Shown here: positions 34,483 to 42,222 of the stretch, in pieces
Layout of the letters: each line of letters opens with the position of its first letter
Position numbering within the stretch: the first letter of the stretch is position 1
NCBI RefSeq assembly: GCF_001269655.1
Contig: NZ_LHVE01000015.1
Coordinates: 170,632-234,631 of the forward strand
DNA: 64,000 bases
From: Pseudomonas thivervalensis
GTDB lineage: Bacteria; Pseudomonadota; Gammaproteobacteria; Pseudomonadales; Pseudomonadaceae
Direction: 5' to 3'
Position numbers and translations under genes: made by a program
Notes under the pieces: model-generated
What the model saw: the letters and a program-made list of their open reading frames with translations, nothing else
Databases searched by the model: none
Told to the model about the DNA's origin: nothing

Positions 34483-35424
34483 GTGTCCAAGATGATGGTC
34501 TTTACGGGGAACGCTAACCCCGATCTGGCTCGGCGTGTCGTACGTCAGCTGCATATCCCTCTCGGTGACATTTCTGTCGGTAAGTTCTCCGACGGCGAAA
34601 TCACTGCCGAGATCAATGAAAACGTTCGCGGTAAAGACGTCTTCATTATTCAGCCGACTTGCGCTCCGACCAACGATAACCTGATGGAACTCGTCGTGAT
34701 GGCTGATGCCTTCCGCCGTTCCTCGGCTACTCGTATCACTGCTGTTATTCCTTACTTTGGTTATGCCCGTCAGGATCGCCGTCCGCGTTCCGCACGTGTG
34801 GCGATCAGCGCGAAAGTCGTGGCTGATATGCTGACCGTAGTCGGCATCGACCGTGTTCTCACGGTTGATCTGCATGCTGACCAGATTCAGGGCTTCTTCG
34901 ATATTCCCGTGGATAACATCTACGGCTCCCCGGTCCTGGTGGATGATATTGAAGATCAGCGCTTCGAAAACCTGATGATCGTGTCCCCGGACATTGGCGG
35001 CGTCGTGCGTGCACGGGCTGTCGCCAAATCCCTGGGCGTGGATCTGGGTATCATCGACAAACGCCGTGAGAAAGCCAATCACTCCGAAGTGATGCATATC
35101 ATCGGCGACGTCGAAGGGCGCACCTGTATCCTGGTCGATGACATGGTCGATACCGCCGGCACCCTGTGCCACGCGGCCAAGGCCCTGAAAGAGCATGGCG
35201 CAGCCAAGGTCTTCGCCTACTGCACACACCCTGTGCTGTCGGGTCGAGCGATCGAAAACATTGAAAATTCCGTGCTGGACGAGCTGGTGGTGACCAACAC
35301 CATCCCGCTGTCCGCTGCCGCACAAGCCTGTGCGCGTATCCGCCAACTGGATATCGCACCGGTAGTTGCCGAAGCGGTTCGCCGCATCAGCAACGAAGAA
35401 TCGATCAGCGCGATGTTCCGTTAA
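34483..35424 (+). CDS. prs: Ribose-phosphate pyrophosphokinase
   Basis: A 313-residue enzyme making PRPP from ribose-5-phosphate and ATP; PRPP feeds hpt and upp encoded elsewhere in this window. MVFTGNANPDLARRVVRQL start, FSDGEITAEINENVRGKDVF, the RRPRSARVAISAK region and the PRPP-binding VDDMVDTAGTL are diagnostic. The start is GTG 34483 (VSKMM), matching the family N terminus; the ribosome site is weak (AGGT). Codon use is that of a highly expressed gene (many CGT and GGT). A strong terminator follows. Confidence 0.97.
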   Translation: MSKMMVFTGNANPDLARRVVRQLHIPLGDISVGKFSDGEITAEINENVRGKDVFIIQPTCAPTNDNLMELVVMADAFRRSSATRITAVIPYFGYARQDRRPRSARVAISAKVVADMLTVVGIDRVLTVDLHADQIQGFFDIPVDNIYGSPVLVDDIEDQRFENLMIVSPDIGGVVRARAVAKSLGVDLGIIDKRREKANHSEVMHIIGDVEGRTCILVDDMVDTAGTLCHAAKALKEHGAAKVFAYCTHPVLSGRAIENIENSVLDELVVTNTIPLSAAAQACARIRQLDIAPVVAEAVRRISNEESISAMFR

Positions 35425-35461
35425 GGGCCCTGCCCTTTCCAGAAGGTCTCGTTGACGAAAA

Positions 35462-35502
35462 GCGCCCCGCCCCAACACTCATGTTGGGGCGGGGCTTTTT
35501 TG
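35462..35502 (+). terminator. Rho-independent terminator of prs
   Basis: GCCCCGCCCCAAC, loop ACTCAT, GTTGGGGCGGGGC followed by TTTTTT. A 13-bp perfect stem 40 bp after the prs stop codon. Confidence 0.95.
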
Positions 35503-35564
35503 CCCATACCGCTTTGGCGTCGGTCGCAGACGTCATTCGGAAATGGCTATTTTGGAGATACAAC

Positions 35565-36167
35565 ATGAACGATTTTACTCTGAATGCTGAAGTGCGTTCC
35601 GACCTGGGGAAAGGTGCGAGCCGCCGCCTGCGTCGTCTCGCAAGCCTGGTTCCAGCTGTAGTCTACGGTGGCGACAAAGCCCCTGAGTCCATCAGCATGC
35701 TGGCCAAAGAAGTTGCCAAACTGCTCGAAAACGAAGCGGCCTACAGCCACATCATCGAGCTGAACGTTGGCGGCACCAAGCAAAACGTCGTGATCAAAGC
35801 CCTGCAGCGTCACCCGGCCAAAGGCCACGTGATGCACGCTGACTTCGTCCGCGTTGTTGCTGGTCAGAAGCTGACTGCTGTTGTTCCAGTGCACTTCATC
35901 AACGAAGCTGCTCCGGTCAAGAAAGGCGGCGAGATCTCGCACGTGACTTCGGAAATCGAAGTTTCCTGCCTGCCGAAAGACCTGCCTGAATTCATCGAAG
36001 TCGACCTGGCTGACGCCGAAATCGGCACGATCATTCACCTGTCCGACCTCAAGGCCCCTAAAGGCGTTGAGTTTGTTGCTCTGGCACACGGCGATGACAA
36101 GGCTGTTGCCAACGTCCACGCTCCACGTGTTGCTCCAGAAGCCACTGAAGAAGGCGCTGCAGAGTAA
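35565..36167 (+). CDS. rplY: 50S ribosomal protein L25 (Ctc/TL5 type)
   Basis: A 200-residue two-domain L25: the N-terminal 5S-rRNA-binding part (NAEVRSDLGKGASRRLRRL, VPAVVYGG) plus a C-terminal TL5 domain (EVSCLPKDLPEFIEVDLADAEIGTIIHLSDL) and an acidic tail. TGGAGATA lies 6 bp before ATG 35565; the open frame upstream crosses the prs terminator and is not coding. Its gene order with prs and pth is standard. Interestingly, the 5S rRNA it binds lies at the right end of this window. Confidence 0.96.
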   Translation: MNDFTLNAEVRSDLGKGASRRLRRLASLVPAVVYGGDKAPESISMLAKEVAKLLENEAAYSHIIELNVGGTKQNVVIKALQRHPAKGHVMHADFVRVVAGQKLTAVVPVHFINEAAPVKKGGEISHVTSEIEVSCLPKDLPEFIEVDLADAEIGTIIHLSDLKAPKGVEFVALAHGDDKAVANVHAPRVAPEATEEGAAE

Positions 36168-36333
36168 TTTCACTCTGTCGCCGGAGTGACCGGAAACATC
36201 GCGGACTGGAACGTAGCGAGACGGCGGGCGAGAACGCGAAGTTTACTTAACGGTAAATCCGCCATTTTCGTCCACTGTCGCAACACCGCCTGATTGCGAC
36301 ATTGTTATCCACACTCCAGGAAGGGCCCCTATC

Positions 36334-36918
36334 GTGACTGCCATTAAACTGATCGTTGGCTTGGGAAATCCAGGCACTGAATACGAACAGACCCGGCATA
36401 ACGCAGGGGCCCTTTTTGTTGAGCGCATCGCGCACGCCCAAGGCGTCAGCCTGGCCGCCGATCGCAAGTATTTCGGCCTGACCGGGCGCTTCTCGCACCT
36501 GGGCCAGGATGTTCGCCTGTTGATTCCCACCACCTACATGAACCGCAGCGGCCAGGCCGTGGCGGCATTGGCCGGTTTCTTCCGCATCAAGCCTGAAGAA
36601 ATCCTGGTGGCCCACGACGAACTCGACCTGCCTCCGGGCGTTGCCAAGCTCAAGCAAGGCGGCGGCCATGGCGGTCACAACGGGTTGCGCGACATCATCG
36701 CGCAATTGGGTAATCAGAATACCTTTCACCGCCTGCGGCTCGGCATCGGCCACCCGGGCGTTGCCAGTATGGTTTCAAACTTTGTCCTGGGTCGTGCGCC
36801 TCGCGCCGAACAGGAAAAACTCGATGCCAGCATCGACTTTGCCCTCGGCGTGCTGCCGGATATCCTCGCCGGTGAATGGAACCGTGCGATGAAAAACCTG
36901 CACAGCCAGAAGGCCTGA
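36334..36918 (+). CDS. pth: Peptidyl-tRNA hydrolase
   Basis: A 194-residue enzyme that releases tRNA from peptidyl-tRNAs dropped by ribosomes. IKLIVGLGNPGTEYEQTRHNAG (with the catalytic His in TRHNAG), LLIPTTYMNRSGQAV and AHDELDLPPGVAKLKQGGGHGGHNGLRDI are diagnostic. The start codon is GTG 36334 with AGGAAGGG upstream. It follows rplY and precedes ychF by 22 bp. A small dyad (CACTC...GAGTG, 36171-36188) lies after rplY without a T run. Confidence 0.97.
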   Translation: MTAIKLIVGLGNPGTEYEQTRHNAGALFVERIAHAQGVSLAADRKYFGLTGRFSHLGQDVRLLIPTTYMNRSGQAVAALAGFFRIKPEEILVAHDELDLPPGVAKLKQGGGHGGHNGLRDIIAQLGNQNTFHRLRLGIGHPGVASMVSNFVLGRAPRAEQEKLDASIDFALGVLPDILAGEWNRAMKNLHSQKA

Positions 36919-36940
36919 CACTTATCCGAGGGGAAACACC

Positions 36941-38041
36941 ATGGGATTCAATTGCGGCATCGTCGGCCTGCCTAACGTCGGCAAGTCCACCCTGTTCAAC
37001 GCCCTGACCAAATCCGGTATCGCGGCCGAGAACTTCCCCTTCTGCACCATCGAGCCGAACAGCGGCATCGTGCCGATGCCCGATCCACGCCTGGAAGCCT
37101 TGGCGGCGATCGTCAACCCCAAGCGCATCCTGCCGACCACCATGGAATTCGTCGACATCGCAGGCCTGGTGGCGGGCGCGTCGAAAGGCGAAGGCCTGGG
37201 TAACAAGTTCCTGGCCAACATCCGTGAAACCGATGCCATCGCCCATGTCGTGCGCTGCTTCGAAGACGAGAACGTAATTCACGTCTCCAACAGCGTCGAC
37301 CCGAAACGCGACATCGAAATCATCGACCTGGAATTGATTTTCGCCGACCTCGACAGCTGCGAAAAACAGCTGCAGAAAGTCGCCCGCAACGCCAAGGGTG
37401 GCGACAAGGACGCCGTCGTCCAGAAAGGCCTGCTGGAGCAGTTGATTGCCCACTTCACCGAAGGCAAGCCTGCGCGCAGCCTGATGAAGAACATGAGCAC
37501 CGACGAGAAGCTGGTGATCAAGGGCTTCCACCTGCTGACCACCAAACCGGTCATGTACATCGCCAACGTCGCTGAAGACGGTTTTGAGAACAACCCGCAC
37601 CTGGACGTGGTCAAGGCCATCGCCGAAGAAGAAGGCGCCATGGTCGTTCCGGTCTGCAACAAGATCGAAGCGGAAATCGCGGAGCTGGACGACGGTGAAG
37701 AGAAAGACATGTTCCTCGAGGCCCTGGGCCTGGAAGAGCCTGGCCTGAACCGCGTGATCCGCGCCGGTTACGAGATGCTTCACCTGCAGACCTACTTCAC
37801 CGCCGGTGTCGAAGAAGTCCGCGCCTGGACCGTCCGCGTCGGTGCCACCGCACCGCAAGCCGCCGGCGTGATCCACACTGACTTCGAAAAAGGCTTCATC
37901 CGCGCTGAAGTTATCGCCTATGCGGATTTCATTCAGTACAAGGGCGAATCGGGGGCCAAGGAAGCGGGGAAATGGCGTTTGGAAGGTAAGGAATACATCG
38001 TCAAGGATGGTGATGTGATGCACTTCCGCTTTAACGTCTGA
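36941..38041 (+). CDS. ychF: Redox-regulated ATPase YchF (Obg-like)
   Basis: A 366-residue P-loop protein: GIVGLPNVGKSTLFNALTKSG (Walker A), FVDIAGLVAGASKGEGLGN (G3), a coiled-coil insertion around DSCEKQLQKVARNAKGG, CNKIEAE in place of NKxD, and a C-terminal TGS-like domain (TVRVGATAPQAAGVIHTDFEKGFIRAEV). Family members hydrolyse ATP rather than GTP and associate with ribosomes and stress responses. GGGGAAACACC precedes ATG. Cotranscribed with pth. The large repeat region begins just after its stop. Confidence 0.97.
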   Translation: MGFNCGIVGLPNVGKSTLFNALTKSGIAAENFPFCTIEPNSGIVPMPDPRLEALAAIVNPKRILPTTMEFVDIAGLVAGASKGEGLGNKFLANIRETDAIAHVVRCFEDENVIHVSNSVDPKRDIEIIDLELIFADLDSCEKQLQKVARNAKGGDKDAVVQKGLLEQLIAHFTEGKPARSLMKNMSTDEKLVIKGFHLLTTKPVMYIANVAEDGFENNPHLDVVKAIAEEEGAMVVPVCNKIEAEIAELDDGEEKDMFLEALGLEEPGLNRVIRAGYEMLHLQTYFTAGVEEVRAWTVRVGATAPQAAGVIHTDFEKGFIRAEVIAYADFIQYKGESGAKEAGKWRLEGKEYIVKDGDVMHFRFNV

Positions 38042-38400
38042 GTTTGCACATAGTGCGGTGTGTATATCCGTTATCTAGGTAACGGCTACTTATGGTTCCG
38101 CTCTTACAGCGGGTCACTTTTGAGAAGCCCGGAAGCCGGCCCAGTCAAAAGTAACCAAAACGCTTCTGCCCCACCACTCGGTGCCTCGCTTAGGCTCGGC
38201 ATGCCTGAACGAAGGCATTGCTCCGTGGGCCGCCGCGAAGGGCCATCCATGGCCCAGCGCGGCTATCCCGGCATCCATGCCGGGATACCCACTCCACAAC
38301 ACCTCCGTTCAGCCATCGTGGTTAACGGGGCGTCCGAGATCAACATCCTCCCCGAGGCGGCCTTATAGCCGACCTGGTTCTGGTGGGACCGAGTTTCCCC

Positions 38401-38490
38401 TGTGGGAGCGAGCCTGCTCGCGAAAGCGGTATCACAGCCAATGAAGTTGTTGAATGTACAGGCCTCTTCGCGAGCAAGCTCGCTCCCACA
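38401..38490. repeat. REP pair (family 2)
   Basis: TGTGGGAGCGAGCCTGCTCG at 38401 is mirrored by CGAGCAAGCTCGCTCCCACA ending at 38490. The core GGAGCGAGC-TGCTCGCG differs from the family-1 core seen left of 26 kb. It lies in the loop of the long inverted repeat. Confidence 0.9.
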
Positions 38491-38533
38491 AGTTTTGTGG
38501 TGTACATGAGTTTTGTGTCTGCAGAAGATTATG

Positions 38534-38558
38534 TGTGGGAGCGAGCTTGCTCGCGATA
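38534..38558. repeat. Single REP (family 2)
   Basis: TGTGGGAGCGAGCTTGCTCG starting at 38534, followed by CGATAGCGG; no inverted partner follows. It lies inside the loop of the long inverted repeat, 44 bp to the right of a REP pair. Confidence 0.85.
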
Positions 38559-38589
38559 GCGGAGGCTCAGACAAATAGATGCTGGCATG

Positions 38590-38613
38590 TTGCTCTTGCT
38601 CTTGCTCTTGCTC
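38590..38613. repeat. (TTGCTC)4 microsatellite
   Basis: Four perfect contiguous TTGCTC units, then a partial one changing into TTTGATCTGG, where the right arm of the long inverted repeat begins. Like the GATCTT tract at 258-317, it is a 6-bp unit inside a palindromic element. Confidence 0.85.
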
Positions 38614-38924
38614 TTGCTTTTGATCTGGAGGCCCCGTTAAACCACGATGGCCGAACGCAGGCATTGCGCAGTGGGCATCCCGGCATGGATGCCGGGATAG
38701 CCGCGCTGGGCCATGGATGGCCCTTCGCGGCGGCCCACGGAGCAATGCCGGAGTGAGGGCACACCGAGCCTAGGCGAGGTGCCGAGTGGTGGGGCAAGAG
38801 CGTTTTGGTTACTTTTGCGCTCTTCAAAAGTGACCCGCTGTAAGAGCGGAACCATAATTAGCCGTTACCTAGATAACGGATATACACACAAGATCTTTAA
38901 CAACACGCAAAAAAGCCCCGAAAG

Positions 38925-39302
38925 TCACCGACCTTTGAAAATCACACCACTCATATATTGATTCAAATCGCGAAAATCCCTAACCCCCCAAGCGAACGGC
39001 ACCAACTTCACACCATTCTCTTTCAAAGTCCTGGGAATCAAGTCTCCATTGGGCCGAAGTATTACCGACGACACAATAACCCCCGGATAAATCCTAAGAC
39101 GCTCCTTGAAAGCCGCAGTCGTAAGATCAGGCGTAGGCGGATTGCTTTTATGAGCCAATGGCCCCGTCCCCTTAAGGTCCGCGCCATGGCACATGACACA
39201 TCGCTGCAAGTAGATATTCTTCCCATTGGCACTCTCCGCGAAGGACAGTGATGTTTGTATCAGCGACAAAATCCCTAGCGAAGCAATGACTAACCTTCTC
39301 AC
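38925..39302 (-). CDS. Small exported c-type cytochrome
   Basis: A 125-residue monoheme cytochrome. Signal peptide MRRLVIASLGILSLIQTSLS-FAE; heme site CVMCH in LQRCVMCHGADLKGTGP; a likely axial Met in QYMSGVIFKGR at the C terminus. The electron-transfer partner is unknown. Its GC is low for this genome (28 of 60 bases at 39001-39060) and it sits directly beside the large composite repeat, which suggests recent acquisition or relaxed codon selection. No neighbouring oxidase or dehydrogenase gene is seen. Confidence 0.8.
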   Translation of the reverse strand: MRRLVIASLGILSLIQTSLSFAESANGKNIYLQRCVMCHGADLKGTGPLAHKSNPPTPDLTTAAFKERLRIYPGVIVSSVILRPNGDLIPRTLKENGVKLVPFAWGVRDFRDLNQYMSGVIFKGR

Positions 39303-39373
39303 TATTCACGCGGCCTTGTTGTAGAAATCAGATCGGCGCTATTCCCTCGGGAGCAAACTCGCCCCCGCGCCTA

Positions 39374-39961
39374 CTAGAACAGATAACCCATGTAGATCGC
39401 CGCACCACCACCGGCCTGCAAGCCAGCGTTCACCCCGGCCATGACCACCGCGCCTTTGGCCGAGCGCGCCAGTTGCCGGTTGACCGTGGTGGAAGCGATA
39501 AGCGACGTTGCCGGGTTGGAACTCAGCGCCACCGACAACGCCAGCAACTTGGGATCAAGCCCGAACAGCAGGGCCGTGGCCGAGCCGCCAACCACCAGGC
39601 CCACACCCACTTCGGTATACATGCAAGGGCCAGTGATGTCGTCGCTGGTCAGGTCGCGATTGGCCAGGGCATCGCTGACGAACACCTTGCCGGTGCTGGG
39701 AAACGCCTCCGCCGCACCGGCCGCAGCCACACCCTTGCCCTTGATCTGGATATTGATCTTGCCGAAGCGCGGCAGCCGTGCGCCAAACCCGACACCCACG
39801 CCGACACCACCATAGCGGTAGCTGACGTCCTCGCCTTGGGGTGAACGCAGGATAATCGAGCCGCCACTGCCCGCCACCATGACCACGGTCAGGCCTCCGC
39901 CGCTGGCGGTCTGGTACTGCCAGCGACTTTCATTGACCGGGAGTGGGATGTTGTAGCTCAT
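39374..39961 (-). CDS. Unrecognised glycine- and alanine-rich protein
   Basis: A 195-residue protein starting MSYNIPLPVNESRWQYQTAS. The first half has a beta-rich Gly segment (GLTVVMVAGSGGSIILRSPQ, YGGVGVGVGFGARLP). The second half holds small-residue hydrophobic stretches (VGVGLVVGGSATALLFGLDPKLLALSVAL; GAVVMAGVNAGLQAGGGAAIYMGYLF) resembling pore-forming or amphipathic helices. No signal peptide is seen. ATG 39961 has AAGGAC upstream, within the end of the DUF3592 gene 4 bp away, so translation is probably coupled. Family unknown to me; a membrane-acting effector or envelope protein are both possible. Confidence 0.6.
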   Translation of the reverse strand: MSYNIPLPVNESRWQYQTASGGGLTVVMVAGSGGSIILRSPQGEDVSYRYGGVGVGVGFGARLPRFGKINIQIKGKGVAAAGAAEAFPSTGKVFVSDALANRDLTSDDITGPCMYTEVGVGLVVGGSATALLFGLDPKLLALSVALSSNPATSLIASTTVNRQLARSAKGAVVMAGVNAGLQAGGGAAIYMGYLF

Positions 39962-39965
39962 ACGT

Positions 39966-40409
39966 TCAAAGTCCTTTATGTGAATGAGCCGCACCGCGGC
40001 CGCGCAGACGGAAAGTTTTTAGCAAGCCGACGAGGGTAAATACCAGGCCGATAACCCCCAAGACTACGGAGGTGCCCCAGAGTGCGGCCGGGGCGTCGAC
40101 GATGGCGCTGCCAGCCGGCTGCTCGGGCAGGTAATGCACCCGCACCGGCTGGTCTTTCTGATAACCGAAGATAAAGCCGCCCTGGGGATAGGAAATTTTT
40201 TCACCACTGACGGTGGTGAAGGCGATTTCAGGATGCGAACCACCAGCATTCAAATGGCTGACGATGCCATCGGCGGTCTGTGCCCGGGCGAGAAAGTTGC
40301 GCCGGTCGAGGGTGAGGTTGACGGCAATGCCCAACAAGCCAATGCCAATCAGGGCAAAAAGCAGGCCCAGCAGTATCGTCCCGATGCGTGACGGGGTGTC
40401 GTTAGCCAT
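39966..40409 (-). CDS. DUF3592 membrane protein
   Basis: A 147-residue protein with two transmembrane helices: GTILLGLLFALIGIGLLGIAVNL near the N terminus and SVVLGVIGLVFTLVGLLKTF near the C terminus. They flank a beta-rich extracytoplasmic domain (ADGIVSHLNAGG, PVRVHYLPEQPAGSAIVDAP) of DUF3592 type. It precedes the glycine-rich gene by 4 bp, forming a two-gene operon. The first gene may anchor or neutralise the product of the second; this is inference from pairing only. Confidence 0.75.
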   Translation of the reverse strand: MANDTPSRIGTILLGLLFALIGIGLLGIAVNLTLDRRNFLARAQTADGIVSHLNAGGSHPEIAFTTVSGEKISYPQGGFIFGYQKDQPVRVHYLPEQPAGSAIVDAPAALWGTSVVLGVIGLVFTLVGLLKTFRLRGRGAAHSHKGL

Positions 40410-40542
40410 GGGTTGTCCCGATATTCATCCATGAAAGAAGGCGGCGAGAATAACAAAAAGCCGGGCTATGGCGTAATGCTAGATTTGAACGCGGGCGACG
40501 GTGTTGGGCCCGTTTGAAATGATGTTGGAGGTGCCGATGTCT

Positions 40543-40634
40543 TCGCGAGCAAGCTCGCTACCACAATGGATTTTCGGTGTTCGCGAGCGCATAAACACCA
40601 CTGAACCCTGTGGGAGCGAGCTTGCTCGCGATAA
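40543..40634. repeat. REP pair (family 2, degenerate)
   Basis: TCGCGAGCAAGCTCGCTACC ending about 40565, and TGTGGGAGCGAGCTTGCTCG from 40609, face each other with about 45 bp between. They lie between the DUF3592 gene promoter side and the end of the MFS gene. Confidence 0.85.
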
Positions 40635-40673
40635 CGGTGACTCAGCTCACCTAAATGCCAGACCTCTTCCTTC

Positions 40674-41891
40674 TCAAGCCTTTCGGGTCCTCGGCAGGAA
40701 AATCGCCAACACCCCGAGCAACGGCAGGAACGAGCACAGCCAGTACACATACTCGATACCACGGATGTCCGCCAGGTGCCCCAGCAACGCGGCGCCAATC
40801 CCGCCGAAACCGAACATCAGTCCGAAGAACACGCCGGCGATCATCCCGACATTGCCCGGCACCAGTTCCTGGGCGTACACGACGATGGCCGAGAACGCCG
40901 AGGCAAGGACGAAGCCGATGACCATGCTGAGGATGCTGGTCCACAACAGGTCAACGTGAGGCAGGATCAGGGTGAACGGTGCCACGCCGAGGATCGAGAA
41001 CCAGATCACCGCCTTGCGCCCGATCCTGTCGCCAATCGGCCCGCCAAAAAAGGTCCCCGCCGCCACCGCGCCAAGGAACAGGAACAGGTGCAACTGCGAA
41101 GAGGCCACCGAGAGGTCGAACTTCTCGATCAGATAGAACGTGAAGTAACTGGTAAAACTGGCCATGTAGAAATACTTGGAAAACACCAGCAGCCCCAGCA
41201 CCACCAGCGCACTCAAGACCCGCCCCTTGGACAAGCCGTGGGTCGCCGCCTGGCCTTGCTTGAGCTTGAACAGGTTCAGGTGGTTGGCGTACCAGCGGCT
41301 GATGCGGTACAGCACGTACAACGCAAACAGGGCGAACAGCCCGAACCAGGCCACATTGCCTTGCCCGTAGGGAATGATGATCGCAGCCGCCAGCAGCGGG
41401 CCGAAGGCTGAGCCGGCATTACCGCCCACCTGGAACGTCGACTGCGCGAGCCCGTAGCGGCCGCCCGAGGCCAGTCGGGCCACCCGGGACGCTTCGGGGT
41501 GAAAGGTCGACGAGCCGATACCGATCAACGCAGCCGCCAACAGGATCAGGGCAAAATTGCCAACCATGGCCATCATCACAATGCCGATCAGCGTGCACAC
41601 CGTCCCGGCCGGCAACAACCAGGGCTTGGGATGACGATCGGTGTGATAACCGACCCAGGGCTGTAGCAAAGATGCGGTCAACTGGAACGTCAGGGTGATC
41701 AGGCCAACCTGGGTGAAGGTCAGGCCATAGCTGTCCTTGAGCATCGGATAAATCGACGGCAGCACCGCCTGGATCAAGTCGTTGATCAAGTGCGCCAGCG
41801 CCACGGCACCGATGATGCGCATGACCAATGGGCTGCTTTGCGCGGGGGCGGCAACGGCCGGAATATCGGCCTGAGTATTGCTGATAGCCAT
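40674..41891 (-). CDS. MFS transporter, fosmidomycin-resistance (Fsr) type
   Basis: A 405-residue inner-membrane exporter of about 12 helices. The segments AHLINDLIQAVLPSIYPMLKDSYGLTF, LLQPWVGYHTDRHPKPW and GIGSSTFHPEASRVARLASGG match the Fsr group. E. coli Fsr gives resistance to fosmidomycin, an inhibitor of the MEP pathway to which ispE belongs. ATG 41891 (MAISN, GGA 10 bp upstream) is preferred; an alternative ATG lies 12 bp upstream. Monocistronic on the minus strand. The natural substrate is unknown. Confidence 0.85.
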   Translation of the reverse strand: MAISNTQADIPAVAAPAQSSPLVMRIIGAVALAHLINDLIQAVLPSIYPMLKDSYGLTFTQVGLITLTFQLTASLLQPWVGYHTDRHPKPWLLPAGTVCTLIGIVMMAMVGNFALILLAAALIGIGSSTFHPEASRVARLASGGRYGLAQSTFQVGGNAGSAFGPLLAAAIIIPYGQGNVAWFGLFALFALYVLYRISRWYANHLNLFKLKQGQAATHGLSKGRVLSALVVLGLLVFSKYFYMASFTSYFTFYLIEKFDLSVASSQLHLFLFLGAVAAGTFFGGPIGDRIGRKAVIWFSILGVAPFTLILPHVDLLWTSILSMVIGFVLASAFSAIVVYAQELVPGNVGMIAGVFFGLMFGFGGIGAALLGHLADIRGIEYVYWLCSFLPLLGVLAIFLPRTRKA

Positions 41892-42222
41892 GGGAGTTTC
41901 CATACGACAGAGGGTGCACACGGGCAGGTGCGTCAATGTGCCATTTTTCGGTGCAACAAGGCTATCCCCTTAGCTAGCTATCGACCTTGAAAAATTGTCG
42001 AAATCCAAGGTGATAGCCCAACGCCATGGTCTGAATCTTGCCTTGTTAACGGCCTACAACGCGGCTCCTTACAAAGGGGACCGAGAATGGGAAGTTTCGC
42101 TACAGAGCTGGCCTACCGAGCCGATTTGGACAAACTTTCGAGGCCTTTTAAAAGGGCACCTGTTTCAGCACTTGTGTAGAAACGCACAAAAACAGTGCAA
42201 AGGTGTTCAGGGGAGTATGGGC

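Larger units (their letters stand above)
38058..38889. repeat. Composite long inverted repeat (about 280-bp arms) with REPs and hexamer tract in the loop
   Basis: Left arm 38058-38343 and right arm about 38619-38889 are imperfect reverse complements. Both carry, in mirrored order, GTGTATATCCGTTATCTAGG, a TGGTTCCGCTCTTACAGCGG block, AAAAGTAACCAAAACGCT, CCACCACTCGG, GGGCCATCCATGGCCCAGCG and CCCGGCATCCATGCCGGG. The left arm has a short insertion after CACTTTTGA. The loop holds a family-2 REP pair, a single REP and a TTGCTC microsatellite. The open frames here are by-products of the repeats. I recognise similar long intergenic repeats from other Pseudomonas genomes; the mobilising agent is unknown. 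Confidence 0.85.

Noticed and set aside
36171..36188. Hairpin after rplY as a terminator
   Set aside because: The stem is short and no T run follows; it may have another role or none.
38042..38924. Several short open frames between ychF and the cytochrome gene
   Set aside because: They fall entirely within the mirrored repeat arms and appear in pairs on opposite strands, as repeats would give.
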